Below are positions 38,143 to 47,557 of a DNA stretch of 64,000 nucleotides, piece by piece (the stretch's first letter is position 1; the number at the start of each line of letters is the position of its first letter). The notes beneath the pieces were generated by a model, which saw nothing but the letters and a program-made list of their open reading frames with translations, searched no databases and had not been told where the DNA came from. Source of the DNA: Campylobacter lari (lineage in GTDB: Bacteria; Campylobacterota; Campylobacteria; Campylobacterales; Campylobacteraceae); the NCBI RefSeq assembly GCF_004357905.1, contig NZ_SMTT01000002.1, forward strand, positions 62,001-126,000. The letters run 5' to 3'. Both the position numbers and the translations under genes were made by a program.

Positions 38143-39577
38143 GTTAATAATTTTTGCAAGTTGTTTTTTAATAACAGCTTGCAGTTTAAAACCAAATTTA
38201 GAAATTAAAGATGTAAATTACACTAAAAGCTTAGATCAAAACATTAGCATTAACAAACAATGGTGGAAAGCTTTTGATGATAATTATTTAAACACCTTAG
38301 TCGATCAAGCTTTAAAAAACAATAACGACTTGCAAATTGCATATATGAATTTACAAAAAGCTTATGAGGCTTTAGGTATAGCAAGAAGCGATCTGCTTCC
38401 TAAACTAGATGGAAGTGCTAGCGGAGCAAGAGCAAAAACTAGCATCAATGCTCCAAGCAACAAAAGTAATGAATTTGTCTATGGCAATGATTTTAATATG
38501 GGTTTAAATTTAAGTTATGAAGTAGATTTATGGGGTAAATACAGAGATACTTATAATGCTTCAAAAGCAAAATTACAAGCTAGTGAGTTTGACTATGAAA
38601 GTGCAAGATTAAGCTTAATTTCTAATGTAGTAAAAACTTATTTTAATCTAGCAAGCTTAAGTGAGCAAGTAAAAATTTTAGAAGAAACAACCCAAAGTTA
38701 CCAAAAAACTTATGAGTTAAAATTAGAGCATTTTAAACTTGGAGTAATTAGTGAGTATGAGCTTAACAAATTTAAAGCTGAACTTGAAAATTCAAGAGTT
38801 TTACTCACAAATGCTAAAATTCAAAAAGAAGCTAATATCAAAGCTTTAAAAATCTTAACTTCAAATGATATTGATGATATACTTTATAATAGCATAGAGT
38901 ATAAAAAAATAGGACAATACGAGCTTAGCATACCTGAGGGCATTGGTAGTGAAATTTTGCTTCAAAGACCTGATGTGCAAGCTAGTTTAAAAATTTTAGA
39001 AGAAAAAAACTATCTTGTTGGAGTAGCCAGAACTGCATTTTTACCAAACCTTTCTTTAACAGGACTTTTGGGCTTTCAAAGTAATGATTTAGATCTTTTA
39101 GTCAAACATGGAAGCAATACTTGGAATGTGGCTGGAAATTTTGCAATGCCGATTTTTCATTGGGGTGAGATTATGAATAATGTTAATATCGCAAAACTTA
39201 CCAAAGATGAAGCGTTTTTACAATATGAAAACACCTTAAAAACAGCCTTTGGAGAAATAAGACTTGCTTTATTTAACCACCAAGGCTATTATGAAAATGA
39301 GCAAAATTATAAAAATTTATTTCTAGCTCAAAGTAAAATTTATGAAATTTCTACCTTAAGATATGAAAATGGCGTGATTAATTTAGCTGATTTTTTACAA
39401 GATCAAAGAAATTACCTAAATGCTAAACTTTCTTACACTAACTCATCTTACGAGCTTGCAAATTCCATTGTAGATGTTATGAAAGCCTTTGGTGGTGGAT
39501 TTAACGCTAAAGAAGAATCAAAAGAAAATATCAAAGCTATGGAAGAAAACTTAAAAGAAAACTTTTATAACAACTGA
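38135..39577 (+). CDS. cmeC: outer-membrane efflux channel CmeC
   Basis: The 480-residue product has lipobox LITAC (Cys14) and two outer-membrane efflux protein repeats typical of TolC/OprM (NLSYEVDLWGKYRDTYNAS; later VAGNFAMPIFHWGEI). It forms the exit duct of the CmeABC pump. I chose the ATG at 38135 because AGAGGTAAAATCA precedes it and it starts a proper lipoprotein signal; an upstream TTG at 38111 would add eight residues. It ends in a hairpin. Confidence 0.96.
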   Translation: MRKLIIFASCFLITACSLKPNLEIKDVNYTKSLDQNISINKQWWKAFDDNYLNTLVDQALKNNNDLQIAYMNLQKAYEALGIARSDLLPKLDGSASGARAKTSINAPSNKSNEFVYGNDFNMGLNLSYEVDLWGKYRDTYNASKAKLQASEFDYESARLSLISNVVKTYFNLASLSEQVKILEETTQSYQKTYELKLEHFKLGVISEYELNKFKAELENSRVLLTNAKIQKEANIKALKILTSNDIDDILYNSIEYKKIGQYELSIPEGIGSEILLQRPDVQASLKILEEKNYLVGVARTAFLPNLSLTGLLGFQSNDLDLLVKHGSNTWNVAGNFAMPIFHWGEIMNNVNIAKLTKDEAFLQYENTLKTAFGEIRLALFNHQGYYENEQNYKNLFLAQSKIYEISTLRYENGVINLADFLQDQRNYLNAKLSYTNSSYELANSIVDVMKAFGGGFNAKEESKENIKAMEENLKENFYNN

Positions 39578-39594
39578 GCCTTAAGGCTTAGTTG
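39571..39594. terminator. hairpin at the end of cmeABC
   Basis: CAACTGAGCC and GGCTTAGTTG pair over 10 bp (one G-T pair) around a TTAA loop, overlapping the cmeC stop codon and abutting the stop of the convergent porin fragment. There is no long T run, so efficiency is uncertain. Confidence 0.6.
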
Positions 39595-39786
39595 TTAATG
39601 CATTTGAATTTGAATTCTTTGATTAAAATTATTATTTCCTCTATCTTTTGGGCTATTATGCTCAAAACGATAACGCATATTACCTGAAACATTAACATCT
39701 TGAAAAATTTCATCTAAAGGTGCAGAATTTGACACGCTTATAAGCCCTAATAAAAATATAAAAAATGCTATAAAAATATTTTTCAT
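39595..39786 (-). pseudogene. truncated porin-like gene (MOMP/OprD-type N-terminus only)
   Basis: The 63-residue reading frame has a signal peptide (MKNIFIAFFIFLLGLISVS, cleavage near SNSA), then PLDEIFQDVNVSGNMRYRF, which resembles the mature N-terminus of Campylobacter porins, and stops after one or two strands. AAGGC precedes the ATG weakly, but the signal and first strand are intact. A porin is normally about 400 residues, so this is most likely a remnant; a short exported peptide is the alternative, as C. jejuni also has a small gene at this place in my memory. Confidence 0.6.
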
Positions 39787-39861
39787 TATAAAGCCTTTGT
39801 AAAAATATGATACAATTATAGTCTTTTTAAATAACTACAAAATGAAATTTTTAGGAAAAAT

Positions 39862-41199
39862 ATGAATTTTTTACAAAACTTAGCTCTTTCTTACTCACAT
39901 AAAGCCATGCAAAAATCTTTAGAGAATGGTTTTGATGTGAAACTTTTAAAAGAAGGACAAGAAAAAAAAGTTAATCCAAAAAAATCTTATATGCTCTATG
40001 CTCATATACCATTTTGCCATACTTTTTGTCCATATTGTAGTTTTCATAAGTATTATTATAGTGAAGATTTAGCAAAAAGATATTTTGAAAGCTTAAGAGA
40101 AGAAATCAAACAAATCAAAGACAAAGGATTTGATTTTACTTCTATGTATGTGGGTGGCGGCACTACTTTGATCAACGAAGAAGAACTTGCTAAAACTTTA
40201 GAACTTTGCAAAAAATTATTTAATATTAAAGAAATTTCTTGTGAGAGCGATCCTAATCATATCGAACCTAAAAAGCTAGAAATGTTTAAAGGGCTTATAG
40301 ATCGTTTAAGTTGTGGTATACAAAGTTTTGATGATGATACTTTAAAAAAAGTAGCAAGATATCATAAATTTGGTTCAAGTAAAGAGCTTCAAGAAAAGCT
40401 TTCTAAAGCTATAGGCGTGCTTCCTATTATGAGTCTTGATTTGATTTTTAACTTTCCTTCTCAAACTAAAGAGCAATTACTCAATGATTTAGAAATAGCC
40501 AAAAATTTAAAACCTCAACAAATCACAACTTATCCTTTAATGAAATCAAACCTCACAAAAGATAATATCGCAAAAACTCTAGGAGTAAGTTTTAAAGATA
40601 ATGAATTTGAGTTTTATAAAATCATTATAGATTTTTTCAAAGATTATGAAAGAAATAATGCATGGTCATTTTCTTTAGAAAAAAGTAGCTTTAATGATGA
40701 GTATGTAAGTAGCCATCATGAGTATTTGGGTGTAGGAAGTGGGGCTTTTAGCTTTTTAGATGGAGAGCTTTTAATCAATGCTTTTAATTTAAATGATTAT
40801 TCTAAACTCATCAAAGAAAAGCAAAATGCAAATATTGCTAAAGCTAATTTTGGTAAAAAAGAAATCATCAAATATGTCTTTTTAACTGAAATGTTTGCCG
40901 GTAAAATCGAGATCGATAAATTTAACAAAACTTTAGATTGCAATTTAGAAAAAGATCTTTTCATAGAGCTTTTAGGTCTTAAGCTAAGCAAGGCTATAAA
41001 AAAAGAAAATAATACTTTATACACAAGTGAATTTGGGCGTTATTTGTTTATGGTATTAATGAAAGATTTTTACACCGGTATGGATTTAGTGCGTGCTGTA
41101 TTTAGAGATAATAAACGCTTACAAGATAAAGAACACATTAATATCATGCAAGAAAATGTTGATCCACTTGATTTTAAAAGTATGGAGTTTAAAGGATAA
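39862..41199 (+). CDS. HemN-like radical SAM protein (coproporphyrinogen III oxidase family)
   Basis: The 445-residue product has the radical SAM cluster motif CHTFCPYC (about 53-60), VGGGTTLI (about 97) and the HemN C-terminal domain. True HemN converts coproporphyrinogen III to protoporphyrinogen IX without oxygen; related proteins act in haem insertion (HemW) or haem breakdown. The exact role is uncertain, as in C. jejuni Cj0363-like proteins. Its convergent neighbour hemJ works in the same pathway. It is closed by a bidirectional palindrome. Confidence 0.8.
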   Translation: MNFLQNLALSYSHKAMQKSLENGFDVKLLKEGQEKKVNPKKSYMLYAHIPFCHTFCPYCSFHKYYYSEDLAKRYFESLREEIKQIKDKGFDFTSMYVGGGTTLINEEELAKTLELCKKLFNIKEISCESDPNHIEPKKLEMFKGLIDRLSCGIQSFDDDTLKKVARYHKFGSSKELQEKLSKAIGVLPIMSLDLIFNFPSQTKEQLLNDLEIAKNLKPQQITTYPLMKSNLTKDNIAKTLGVSFKDNEFEFYKIIIDFFKDYERNNAWSFSLEKSSFNDEYVSSHHEYLGVGSGAFSFLDGELLINAFNLNDYSKLIKEKQNANIAKANFGKKEIIKYVFLTEMFAGKIEIDKFNKTLDCNLEKDLFIELLGLKLSKAIKKENNTLYTSEFGRYLFMVLMKDFYTGMDLVRAVFRDNKRLQDKEHINIMQENVDPLDFKSMEFKG

Positions 41200-41219
41200 A
41201 AAGCCTTTAAAGGCTTTTT
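41198..41219. terminator. bidirectional terminator
   Basis: The perfect palindrome AAAAAGCCTTT / AAAGGCTTTTT has T runs on both strands and lies between the convergent HemN-like and hemJ genes. Confidence 0.88.
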
Positions 41220-41220
41220 A

Positions 41221-41670
41221 CTAAAATGGTCTTACCACCATCATAATAGCGATAATTATAAATAATATCGTTGGAATTTCATTATAAGCTCTAAAAAATT
41301 TCCCACTCTTTTTGCAAGTATCATTTTGAAGTTGTTTTAAATAATAATAATTTTGCAAATGATAAATAATCAAAAGCAAAGCACAGGTTAATTTAGCATG
41401 CATAAATCCTGATCCAACCATCAAAACTTTATTTACATGCAACATCAAGCTTCCACTTATTAAAGTTACTATCATCGCAGGAGTTTGGATATAAAAATAC
41501 AATTTTCTTTCTTGAATTTTTACCACTTCTACAAAGCCTTTATTATCTTTATGCTCTGTATGATAGACAAAAAGTCTTGGTAAATAAAACAATCCAGCCA
41601 TCCAAGAAACAAAAGCTAAATAATGCACCATTTTAATCCACAAATACCAGTCAGTTAAAAAATCTAACAT
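41221..41670 (-). CDS. hemJ: protoporphyrinogen oxidase HemJ
   Basis: The 149-residue product has four membrane helices and the family motif MVHYLAFVSWMAGLFYLPRL with its conserved His, and AKLTCALLLIIYH with the conserved Lys. HemJ oxidises protoporphyrinogen IX to protoporphyrin IX, the penultimate haem step, in the inner membrane. It overlaps lspA by 7 bases in a glmM-lspA-hemJ operon. Confidence 0.92.
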   Translation of the reverse strand: MLDFLTDWYLWIKMVHYLAFVSWMAGLFYLPRLFVYHTEHKDNKGFVEVVKIQERKLYFYIQTPAMIVTLISGSLMLHVNKVLMVGSGFMHAKLTCALLLIIYHLQNYYYLKQLQNDTCKKSGKFFRAYNEIPTILFIIIAIMMVVRPF

Positions 41671-42119
41671 TTTTCTCCTTTTTTATTAAAAATTTCTTTT
41701 ATTAAAATCAAAGCTACACTAATGTTTATCATCACATCAGCTAAATTAAACACAGCAAATTCAAACCACTTATGCCAAAATACAAAATCCACCACACCTA
41801 TATGCACAAAGCGATCAAGTAAATTTGAACACCCAGCAGATAGCATAATAGCAAAAGCGATCAAATGTGTTTTAAAAAATTCTTTTTGATAAAGCAAATA
41901 CACAAACAAAGCCAAAATAAAAACAAGTTGTATGTATTTTAAATACTCTCCTAAAAATGCAAACATTGAAAAGGCTACACCGGTATTATAGGTTAAAACT
42001 AAATCAAAAATTTCACCCTTATATTCAAGCCCTTGCAAAAACAAATACTTACTTACTTGATCTAGTATAAAAACTAAAGCAAAAACAAGCCAAAATTTTA
42101 AAGATAAAATTTTAAGCAT
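41664..42119 (-). CDS. lspA: lipoprotein signal peptidase
   Basis: The 151-residue product has four helices and the two catalytic Asp motifs: SNLLDRF (about 107-113) and FNLADVMIN (about 132-140), plus NTGVAFSM. It is the inner-membrane aspartic protease that cuts prolipoproteins after diacylglyceryl transfer, and would process CmeA, CmeC and other lipoproteins here. It overlaps glmM by 8 bases. Confidence 0.96.
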   Translation of the reverse strand: MLKILSLKFWLVFALVFILDQVSKYLFLQGLEYKGEIFDLVLTYNTGVAFSMFAFLGEYLKYIQLVFILALFVYLLYQKEFFKTHLIAFAIMLSAGCSNLLDRFVHIGVVDFVFWHKWFEFAVFNLADVMINISVALILIKEIFNKKGEKC

Positions 42120-43449
42120 TCAATGCTTTCATAAAAAAGCTTTCAACAGCTTTCATTTCTTTTTCTAAAAGCTTAATATCTTTTGCTTCAAGTAATAAGC
42201 GTATTAAATTTTCTGTACCTGAATACCTAAACAAACTAGCAATTCCTTTTTTTTCTAAATCTTTTTTCAATTCTTCTAAGCCTGCAAGCTTGCTTAAGTC
42301 TTTTTTCTCTGAAATTTTAAGATTATGCAAAAGCTGTGGGTAAGGTTTAACTTGATTTAAAATTTCACTTGCACTTTTTACTTCACTTAGCATTAAAGCA
42401 CTAAATTGTAAAGCAGCTACCAAACCATCTCCGGTTTTTGCATAGTCACTAAAAATAATATGCCCACTCTGCTCACCGCCAAAATTTCCACCGCATTCTT
42501 TGAGTTTTTCAAGTACATATTTATCGCCTACATTGCAAGTTTCATGTGTGATTTTATGTTTAGTTAAAAACTCTTTTAAAGCACCATTGCTCATTATAGT
42601 GCTAACTACACTTGATTTTAACTTGCCTTGTTTTTTCAAAAATAAAGCTAAAACACCCAAAAGACTATCTCCATGAGCTACTTCGCCTTTTTCATCCACA
42701 ACAACCAAACGATCCGCATCCCCATCAAAAGCAAAACCCACATCTGCTCTAAATTTTTTTACCTCTAAAGCTAAATTTAAAGGATGTAAAGCCCCGCAAT
42801 TTTCATTGATATTTAAACCATTTGGCTTATCATTGATCACAATCACATCTGCACCAAGTTCTTTAAAAACCGTAGGTGCTACCTTATAAGAAGCTCCATG
42901 AGCCACATCTAACACAACGCGTAAAGACTTTAAAGTCAGCTCTTTAGGAAAAGAATTTTTTATAGAAACAATATATCTTCCTATCACATCATCAATTCTT
43001 TTTGCTTGACCAATTTGTGATTTTGTTGTTCTTGCCTCTTCTATGAGTTTATCATTAAAATAAATTTCTTCTATTTTCGCTTCTGCTTGCTCATCAAGTT
43101 TATTTCCGTGTGCATCAAAAAATTTAATGCCATTATCATAGTAAGGATTGTGTGAAGCTGATATCATAATCCCTGCATCACAACGCATATCTTCAGTTAA
43201 AAACGCAATAGCAGGTGTTGGCATAGGGCCTATTTCTATAACATTATAACCTATAGAAGTAAGTCCTGAAACGATAGCATTTTCTATCATATAACCACTT
43301 CTTCTTGTATCTTTTCCTACTAAGATATTGTTTGTAAGGGCTTTGTCTTTAAAATAAATTCCAGCAGCCATAGCCAAACGCATTGCTAAAAATGAATCCA
43401 AAAACTCCCCCGCTTTACCGCGTACTCCATCTGTTCCAAAAAGTTTCAT
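42112..43449 (-). CDS. glmM: phosphoglucosamine mutase
   Basis: The 445-residue product has the active-site phosphoserine loop [16 protein letters not shown] (about 95-110), the metal loop AFDGDADR (about 239-246) and the phosphate-binding [10 protein letters not shown] near the end. It isomerises glucosamine 6-phosphate to 1-phosphate for UDP-GlcNAc synthesis. It begins an operon with lspA and hemJ, is preceded by AAAGGTAAAAAA, and is divergent from the DUF945 gene. Confidence 0.97.
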   Translation of the reverse strand: MKLFGTDGVRGKAGEFLDSFLAMRLAMAAGIYFKDKALTNNILVGKDTRRSGYMIENAIVSGLTSIGYNVIEIGPMPTPAIAFLTEDMRCDAGIMISASHNPYYDNGIKFFDAHGNKLDEQAEAKIEEIYFNDKLIEEARTTKSQIGQAKRIDDVIGRYIVSIKNSFPKELTLKSLRVVLDVAHGASYKVAPTVFKELGADVIVINDKPNGLNINENCGALHPLNLALEVKKFRADVGFAFDGDADRLVVVDEKGEVAHGDSLLGVLALFLKKQGKLKSSVVSTIMSNGALKEFLTKHKITHETCNVGDKYVLEKLKECGGNFGGEQSGHIIFSDYAKTGDGLVAALQFSALMLSEVKSASEILNQVKPYPQLLHNLKISEKKDLSKLAGLEELKKDLEKKGIASLFRYSGTENLIRLLLEAKDIKLLEKEMKAVESFFMKALNA

Positions 43450-43580
43450 TTTTTTACCTTTGATTTTAAATAGTGCAATTATAAGTAAAAAAGTTAAGTA
43501 ATGTATAAATGTGAGAATTTTATAAGCATTAGTTAGTAATAAAAATATATAATTTTTAAAATTTCACTTAAGGAAAATGA

Positions 43581-44756
43581 ATGAAAAAAATCATCGCAGG
43601 GGTTGTAGTAGTAATTTTACTAGTTATAGGGTTTTTTACCTCAGCTTCTTATATTAACTCAATCAATGAAAAAATCTTTGCACAAATGAGTCAAGATACA
43701 GCATATTATAATGTTGAAGATACTAATTACACTAAAGGACTTTTAAATTCCAAAGGAAGTTTTATAGCTACACTTAATGATTTACCTTATAGTTTTAAAG
43801 TGAATGTGGATTTTTCCAATAATTTTTTTGCAAGTAATAATGCTATCGTTTCTATTTTAAATGAAAATGAAGACTTAAAAGGCATTTTTCCAAACGAAGA
43901 AATCTTTAAAATCTTAGTTAGCGTCAAAGGTGGTGACATTAACATCAATGCAAAAATAAATGATATTAATTTCACACGCAATGATACAAATTTAGTTTTA
44001 AATAATACATCATTTAAGATTATAGGTTCTGATGAATTTGTAAAAAATATGGAACTTAATCTAGGTTATGTTTTATTAGAACAACTATCTCATAAAGAAA
44101 AATTAGAAGCAAAAAATATCAAAATTTCTGAATTTCCTATACAAAAATTAAGCTTTAATGATATCTTTAGTCCTAGTAGAAATAGTGAACAAAATATAAG
44201 CATTGATAGTGCTAGTTTTATAAGTTCTATTGCTTTTGACTTTGATAAATTAAAAATTTTTGCAAAAACAGCTCAAAATGTTCAAAACGATTATGATAGT
44301 GTTTTAAAACTAGATTTAGCTAAATTTAATCTTGCAAATGAAAACTTTATGTTAAATAATATTAATTTAGATATGAATTTTAATAATCTTTCTAAAAAAG
44401 CTTATGATAGCTTAATGCAAAATTCAAACACTGATATTTTTTCTATGATGCTTTTGGCAAGTCAGTTTTTAAAAGCAAACCCACAAATCATCTTAAATAA
44501 TCTAAGTTTTGAAAAAGAAGGTAAAAAATTTGACGCAAATGGACAAACTATTTTCACTGAAAACAATATAAAATCACAATTTCATGCAAACACAGAAATT
44601 CTTCCTAGTCAAATTTGGCCTGATTTTGCAAATTTTGATACTTATTTCGTAGATAATAATGGCTCTTATATGCTTGATTTTATCTATGATGATTCTAATA
44701 AAAGTGATGTTACAACTATCATTAATGGTGAAAGACTTACCATAAATCCACAATGA
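43581..44756 (+). CDS. DUF945/YdgA-like membrane-anchored protein
   Basis: The 391-residue product has one N-terminal hydrophobic anchor (residues about 4-25) and a large beta-rich domain of repeated Asn- and Phe-rich strands, which fits the YdgA/DUF945 family and the wider AsmA-like fold. Function is not established; a role in envelope assembly or motility is only suggested for some relatives. AAGGAAAATGA precedes the ATG. Its stop overlaps the rarA ATG by 4 bases. Confidence 0.7.
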   Translation: MKKIIAGVVVVILLVIGFFTSASYINSINEKIFAQMSQDTAYYNVEDTNYTKGLLNSKGSFIATLNDLPYSFKVNVDFSNNFFASNNAIVSILNENEDLKGIFPNEEIFKILVSVKGGDININAKINDINFTRNDTNLVLNNTSFKIIGSDEFVKNMELNLGYVLLEQLSHKEKLEAKNIKISEFPIQKLSFNDIFSPSRNSEQNISIDSASFISSIAFDFDKLKIFAKTAQNVQNDYDSVLKLDLAKFNLANENFMLNNINLDMNFNNLSKKAYDSLMQNSNTDIFSMMLLASQFLKANPQIILNNLSFEKEGKKFDANGQTIFTENNIKSQFHANTEILPSQIWPDFANFDTYFVDNNGSYMLDFIYDDSNKSDVTTIINGERLTINPQ

Positions 44757-45943
44757 CAAATTTAAGCTTAACTTTTCGTCCTAAAACTTTAGATGAGGTT
44801 TTAGGACAAGAAAATTTAGTAGAAATTTTTAAAAAATTCATACAAGTTTCAAAACTCCCTCATAGTGTATTTTTTGGCCCAGCAGGTTGCGGGAAGACTT
44901 CTTTTGCAAGAGCAATAGCGTATGAGTATAAACTAGACTTTTATGAGTTTGATGGAGGGAATTTTAAACTTGAAGAACTTAGAAAAATACTAAGTAATTA
45001 TGAAAATTCTTTATATAAACCTTTGATATTTATTGATGAGGTACATAGGCTTTCAAAAACCCAGCAAGAAATGCTTTTAATCCCTTTGGAAAATCAAAAA
45101 TGCCTTTTCATAGGCGCAAGCACTGAAAACCCCTACTTTACTTTAACTTCAGGCATAAGAAGCAGAAGTATGCTTTTTGAATTTAAAGGTTTAGAGTATA
45201 AAGACTTAGAAAAACTTGCCACAAAAGTGCAAGAAAAACTCCAATGTAAAATCGATGATGATGCTAAAGACTTTTTAATCACTTCTAGTGCAAATGATGC
45301 AAGAAGCTTTTTAAATTTATGTGAGTTTGCTTTGGCTTTAGATAGCACTCATATCACGCTTGAAACTTTAAAAAAATTAAGAGCAAATGTTTTAAGCGAT
45401 GGCACTTCAAGTAAAGATACACACTATAGACTAGCTAGTTCTATGATAAAAAGTTTAAGAGGAAGTGATGTGGATGCGAGTTTGTATTATCTTGCGAGGT
45501 TGATCGATGGGGGTGAAAGTGCGGATTTCATCGCTAGAAGATTAGTGATATTTGCAAGTGAAGATATCTCAAATGCAAACCCACAAGCACTTAATCTAGC
45601 CACAAGCACACTCATAGCAGTAAAAAACATAGGCTATCCTGAAGCTAGGATCATCTTAGCTCAATGTGTGGTATTTTTAGCAAGTTCGCCTAAGTCAAAC
45701 TCAAGCTATCTTGCTATAAATAAAGCACTAAATTATGTACAAAATAATCCTGCATTAAAAATACTTCCTTATCTTGATAATAACAGCCCACAAAGAAAAA
45801 ACTACCTTTATCCGCATGATTTTGGAGGATGGGTTAAGCAAAGATACCTAGAAAAAGATTTGAAATTTTATCATAGCAAAGGTATAGGTTTTGAAGCACA
45901 ACTAGATTTATGGCTAAATGATATGAAAAAAATTAAAAAGTGA
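44753..45943 (+). CDS. rarA: replication-associated recombination ATPase RarA/MgsA
   Basis: The 396-residue product starts with the family motif FRPKTLDEVLGQENLV, Walker A GPAGCGKTSFA (about 43-53), Walker B IFIDEVHRLS (about 88) and the C-terminal MgsA domain (YPEARIILAQCVVFLA). RarA is a clamp-loader-like AAA+ protein that works with SSB at stalled forks in the cytoplasm. It overlaps the DUF945 gene by 4 bases and is followed by a tRNA gene that served as an island insertion site. Confidence 0.95.
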   Translation: MTNLSLTFRPKTLDEVLGQENLVEIFKKFIQVSKLPHSVFFGPAGCGKTSFARAIAYEYKLDFYEFDGGNFKLEELRKILSNYENSLYKPLIFIDEVHRLSKTQQEMLLIPLENQKCLFIGASTENPYFTLTSGIRSRSMLFEFKGLEYKDLEKLATKVQEKLQCKIDDDAKDFLITSSANDARSFLNLCEFALALDSTHITLETLKKLRANVLSDGTSSKDTHYRLASSMIKSLRGSDVDASLYYLARLIDGGESADFIARRLVIFASEDISNANPQALNLATSTLIAVKNIGYPEARIILAQCVVFLASSPKSNSSYLAINKALNYVQNNPALKILPYLDNNSPQRKNYLYPHDFGGWVKQRYLEKDLKFYHSKGIGFEAQLDLWLNDMKKIKK

Positions 45944-45971
45944 TTTTAAGCACAATGTAAAAATATTTTTA

Positions 45972-45977
45972 TATAAT
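45972..45977 (+). promoter_or_regulatory. -10 box for tRNA-Val
   Basis: TATAAT lies 13 bases before the first base of tRNA-Val in the short AT-rich spacer after rarA. Confidence 0.55.
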
Positions 45978-45990
45978 TTTTGTTTTTTAA

Positions 45991-46066
45991 GGTTCCGTAG
46001 CTCAGTTGGTAGAGCACCACCTTGACATGGTGGTGGTCGTTGGTTCAAGTCCAATCGGAGCCACCA
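45991..46066 (+). tRNA. tRNA-Val (GAC)
   Basis: Acceptor GGTTCCG pairs with CGGAGCC (one T-G pair), the anticodon arm CCACCTTGACATGGTGG carries GAC, the T-arm is TTGGTTCAAGTCCAA, and CCA is encoded at 46064-46066. It is the likely attB target of the integrase whose stump begins 176 bases downstream. Confidence 0.95.
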
Positions 46067-46198
46067 TTTTTTATTTCTTTCGATTTCTTTAATTTCCAAA
46101 AAATGCTTTTAAAATGCTATATATAAACAAACTAAATGATCTTTGATTTCAATTAATTTCTTTTGTGTTATAATTATTTTCAATTAATTAAGGTCATT

Positions 46199-46229
46199 AT
46201 TAGGGTTCTTAAAACCTAATAGGGTTCTT
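46199..46229 (+). repeat. short direct repeats before the integrase stump
   Basis: TAGGGTTCTT occurs at 46201-46210 and again at 46220-46229, and ATTAGG at 46199-46204 faces CCTAAT at 46215-46220. The mix of direct and inverted arms just before the integrase ribosome site could be an arm-type binding site or an autoregulatory operator. Confidence 0.4.
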
Positions 46230-46241
46230 TAAAGGAAAATA

Positions 46242-46379
46242 ATGGCAAACATAGCAAAACAAAGCTTACAAGATAAAGATATTAGAAATTTAAAACCTAG
46301 TGATAAACGATACAAAAAAGCTGTAGGTAATCCAAAAGAGCTTTATATTTTTGTATATCCTAGTGGTCAATATCGCTAA
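46242..46379 (+). pseudogene. tyrosine-type integrase, N-terminal stump (DUF4102 arm-binding domain)
   Basis: The 45-residue frame starts MANIAKQSLQDKDIRNLKPS and continues to LYIFVYPSG, the typical start of P4-like integrases that use tRNA genes. After PSG, where the family continues into the core-binding and catalytic domains, the frame leaves family sequence and stops. Its last 20 bases overlap the 3' end of the nuclease gene (46360). A strong AAAGGAAAATA ribosome site remains. The catalytic domain is absent from the window, so the element cannot excise by itself. Confidence 0.8.
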
Positions 46380-47538
46380 TTGCTGTAATTAATTGTTCTT
46401 TATGTGTAGAACCAATCTTATCATAATTATAAATTAAAAATCTAGTATCTACTAAGAGGCCTTGAATTTCTGTGTAGCTTTTGCTGTTTTTCCATTCCAT
46501 AGTAGCTTTTCCAATATTTTCAAAAATACCATTTATTTTAACTTCAAAATTATTATTTTGTTTGTTATACGGCATCAAAAAAACATTATATATCTTCTTA
46601 TTTTTTGTTCGATATTCTGCATATTCGCCATAAGCTACCTGTTTAATTATATCACTACTTTGTGGCAATCCTTTTAATTTTACACCATATTTGTAGTATT
46701 TTGCATCTAATATATAAATTTTGTCATCATTAATCATAATAATATCGGGTTGTAATGAGCTATTATCTTTATTATCTGTATATTTTAATTTCCACTGAGT
46801 TTTTGGAAAATATTCATCCTTATCTGTAGTACCAAATGCTCTATCTATCATCTTTTCCCAGATAGCATGAAAAGCCGTTGTTCCAAATTTAAACTCGCTC
46901 TCTTTTAAAGATTTATCACTTTGTAAAAGCATATCTCTCATAGAACTAAAAAGCAATCGTTTTTTATCATCAAATGTATTATTTAGTTTACTTTGCAAAA
47001 CATAAAGACATTGATTTTTATTTATTGGTAAGTTGTATTTTGGTGGCATAAATGAATTGTAAGCAAAACCAAATTTGCAAAATGCCTCGTAAACACAATA
47101 TCTATTTATAGCTGTAATTAACCCATTTTTATTGGCTTGATTTTTTTTAGCTTGAAACTGCATATAAATTACAGAGTTATTATTTTGGATGTTAGGGCGA
47201 TTTTTATTAATCGTTCTAGCAAAGCTTATCTTACCTTTTGTAGTGGTTTGATAGATATTTTCTCGCTCGGTATAGTAACCGTGAGAAAGAAAATATTCTA
47301 TGATATTTTTATACGCAATAAGTGGAAATGATTGCTCGATCTGTTCGTTTTTATTATCTACAAAATAAGATTTTGTATGAGATTTGTTAAATTTTAAAAG
47401 AACAGATATTAGTTTTCTAATATCTGTTCTTATATTCTTGTCATCACAATCTAAGTTAATCCCTAGTGGAAAGCAAATTTGAAGCTTATTTTCTTTACTT
47501 CTAATACCAACAAAATTATCATCTAATTCATTGTCCAT
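46360..47538 (-). CDS. LlaJI/McrC-family restriction endonuclease subunit
   Basis: The 392-residue product has a PD-(D/E)xK nuclease core: QPDIIMINDDKIYILDAKYY (about 281-300), preceded by a helical FHAIWEKMIDRAFG segment. This layout fits the LlaJI R2/McrC family, in which the nuclease works with a McrB-like GTPase. I chose the ATG at 47538 because TTTAAGGGAG lies 10 bases upstream; the in-frame ATG at 47637 would overlap the GTPase gene by 80 bases. It is the last gene of the cluster and its 3' end lies in the integrase stump. The residue numbers assume this start. Confidence 0.8.
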   Translation of the reverse strand: MDNELDDNFVGIRSKENKLQICFPLGINLDCDDKNIRTDIRKLISVLLKFNKSHTKSYFVDNKNEQIEQSFPLIAYKNIIEYFLSHGYYTERENIYQTTTKGKISFARTINKNRPNIQNNNSVIYMQFQAKKNQANKNGLITAINRYCVYEAFCKFGFAYNSFMPPKYNLPINKNQCLYVLQSKLNNTFDDKKRLLFSSMRDMLLQSDKSLKESEFKFGTTAFHAIWEKMIDRAFGTTDKDEYFPKTQWKLKYTDNKDNSSLQPDIIMINDDKIYILDAKYYKYGVKLKGLPQSSDIIKQVAYGEYAEYRTKNKKIYNVFLMPYNKQNNNFEVKINGIFENIGKATMEWKNSKSYTEIQGLLVDTRFLIYNYDKIGSTHKEQLITAISDIDH

Positions 47539-47557
47539 AAAGCAATGCTCCCTTAAA

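Noticed and set aside
45914-46099. Minus-strand 61-codon frame
   Set aside because: It runs across tRNA-Val on the opposite strand; such tRNA-spanning frames are a common false call.
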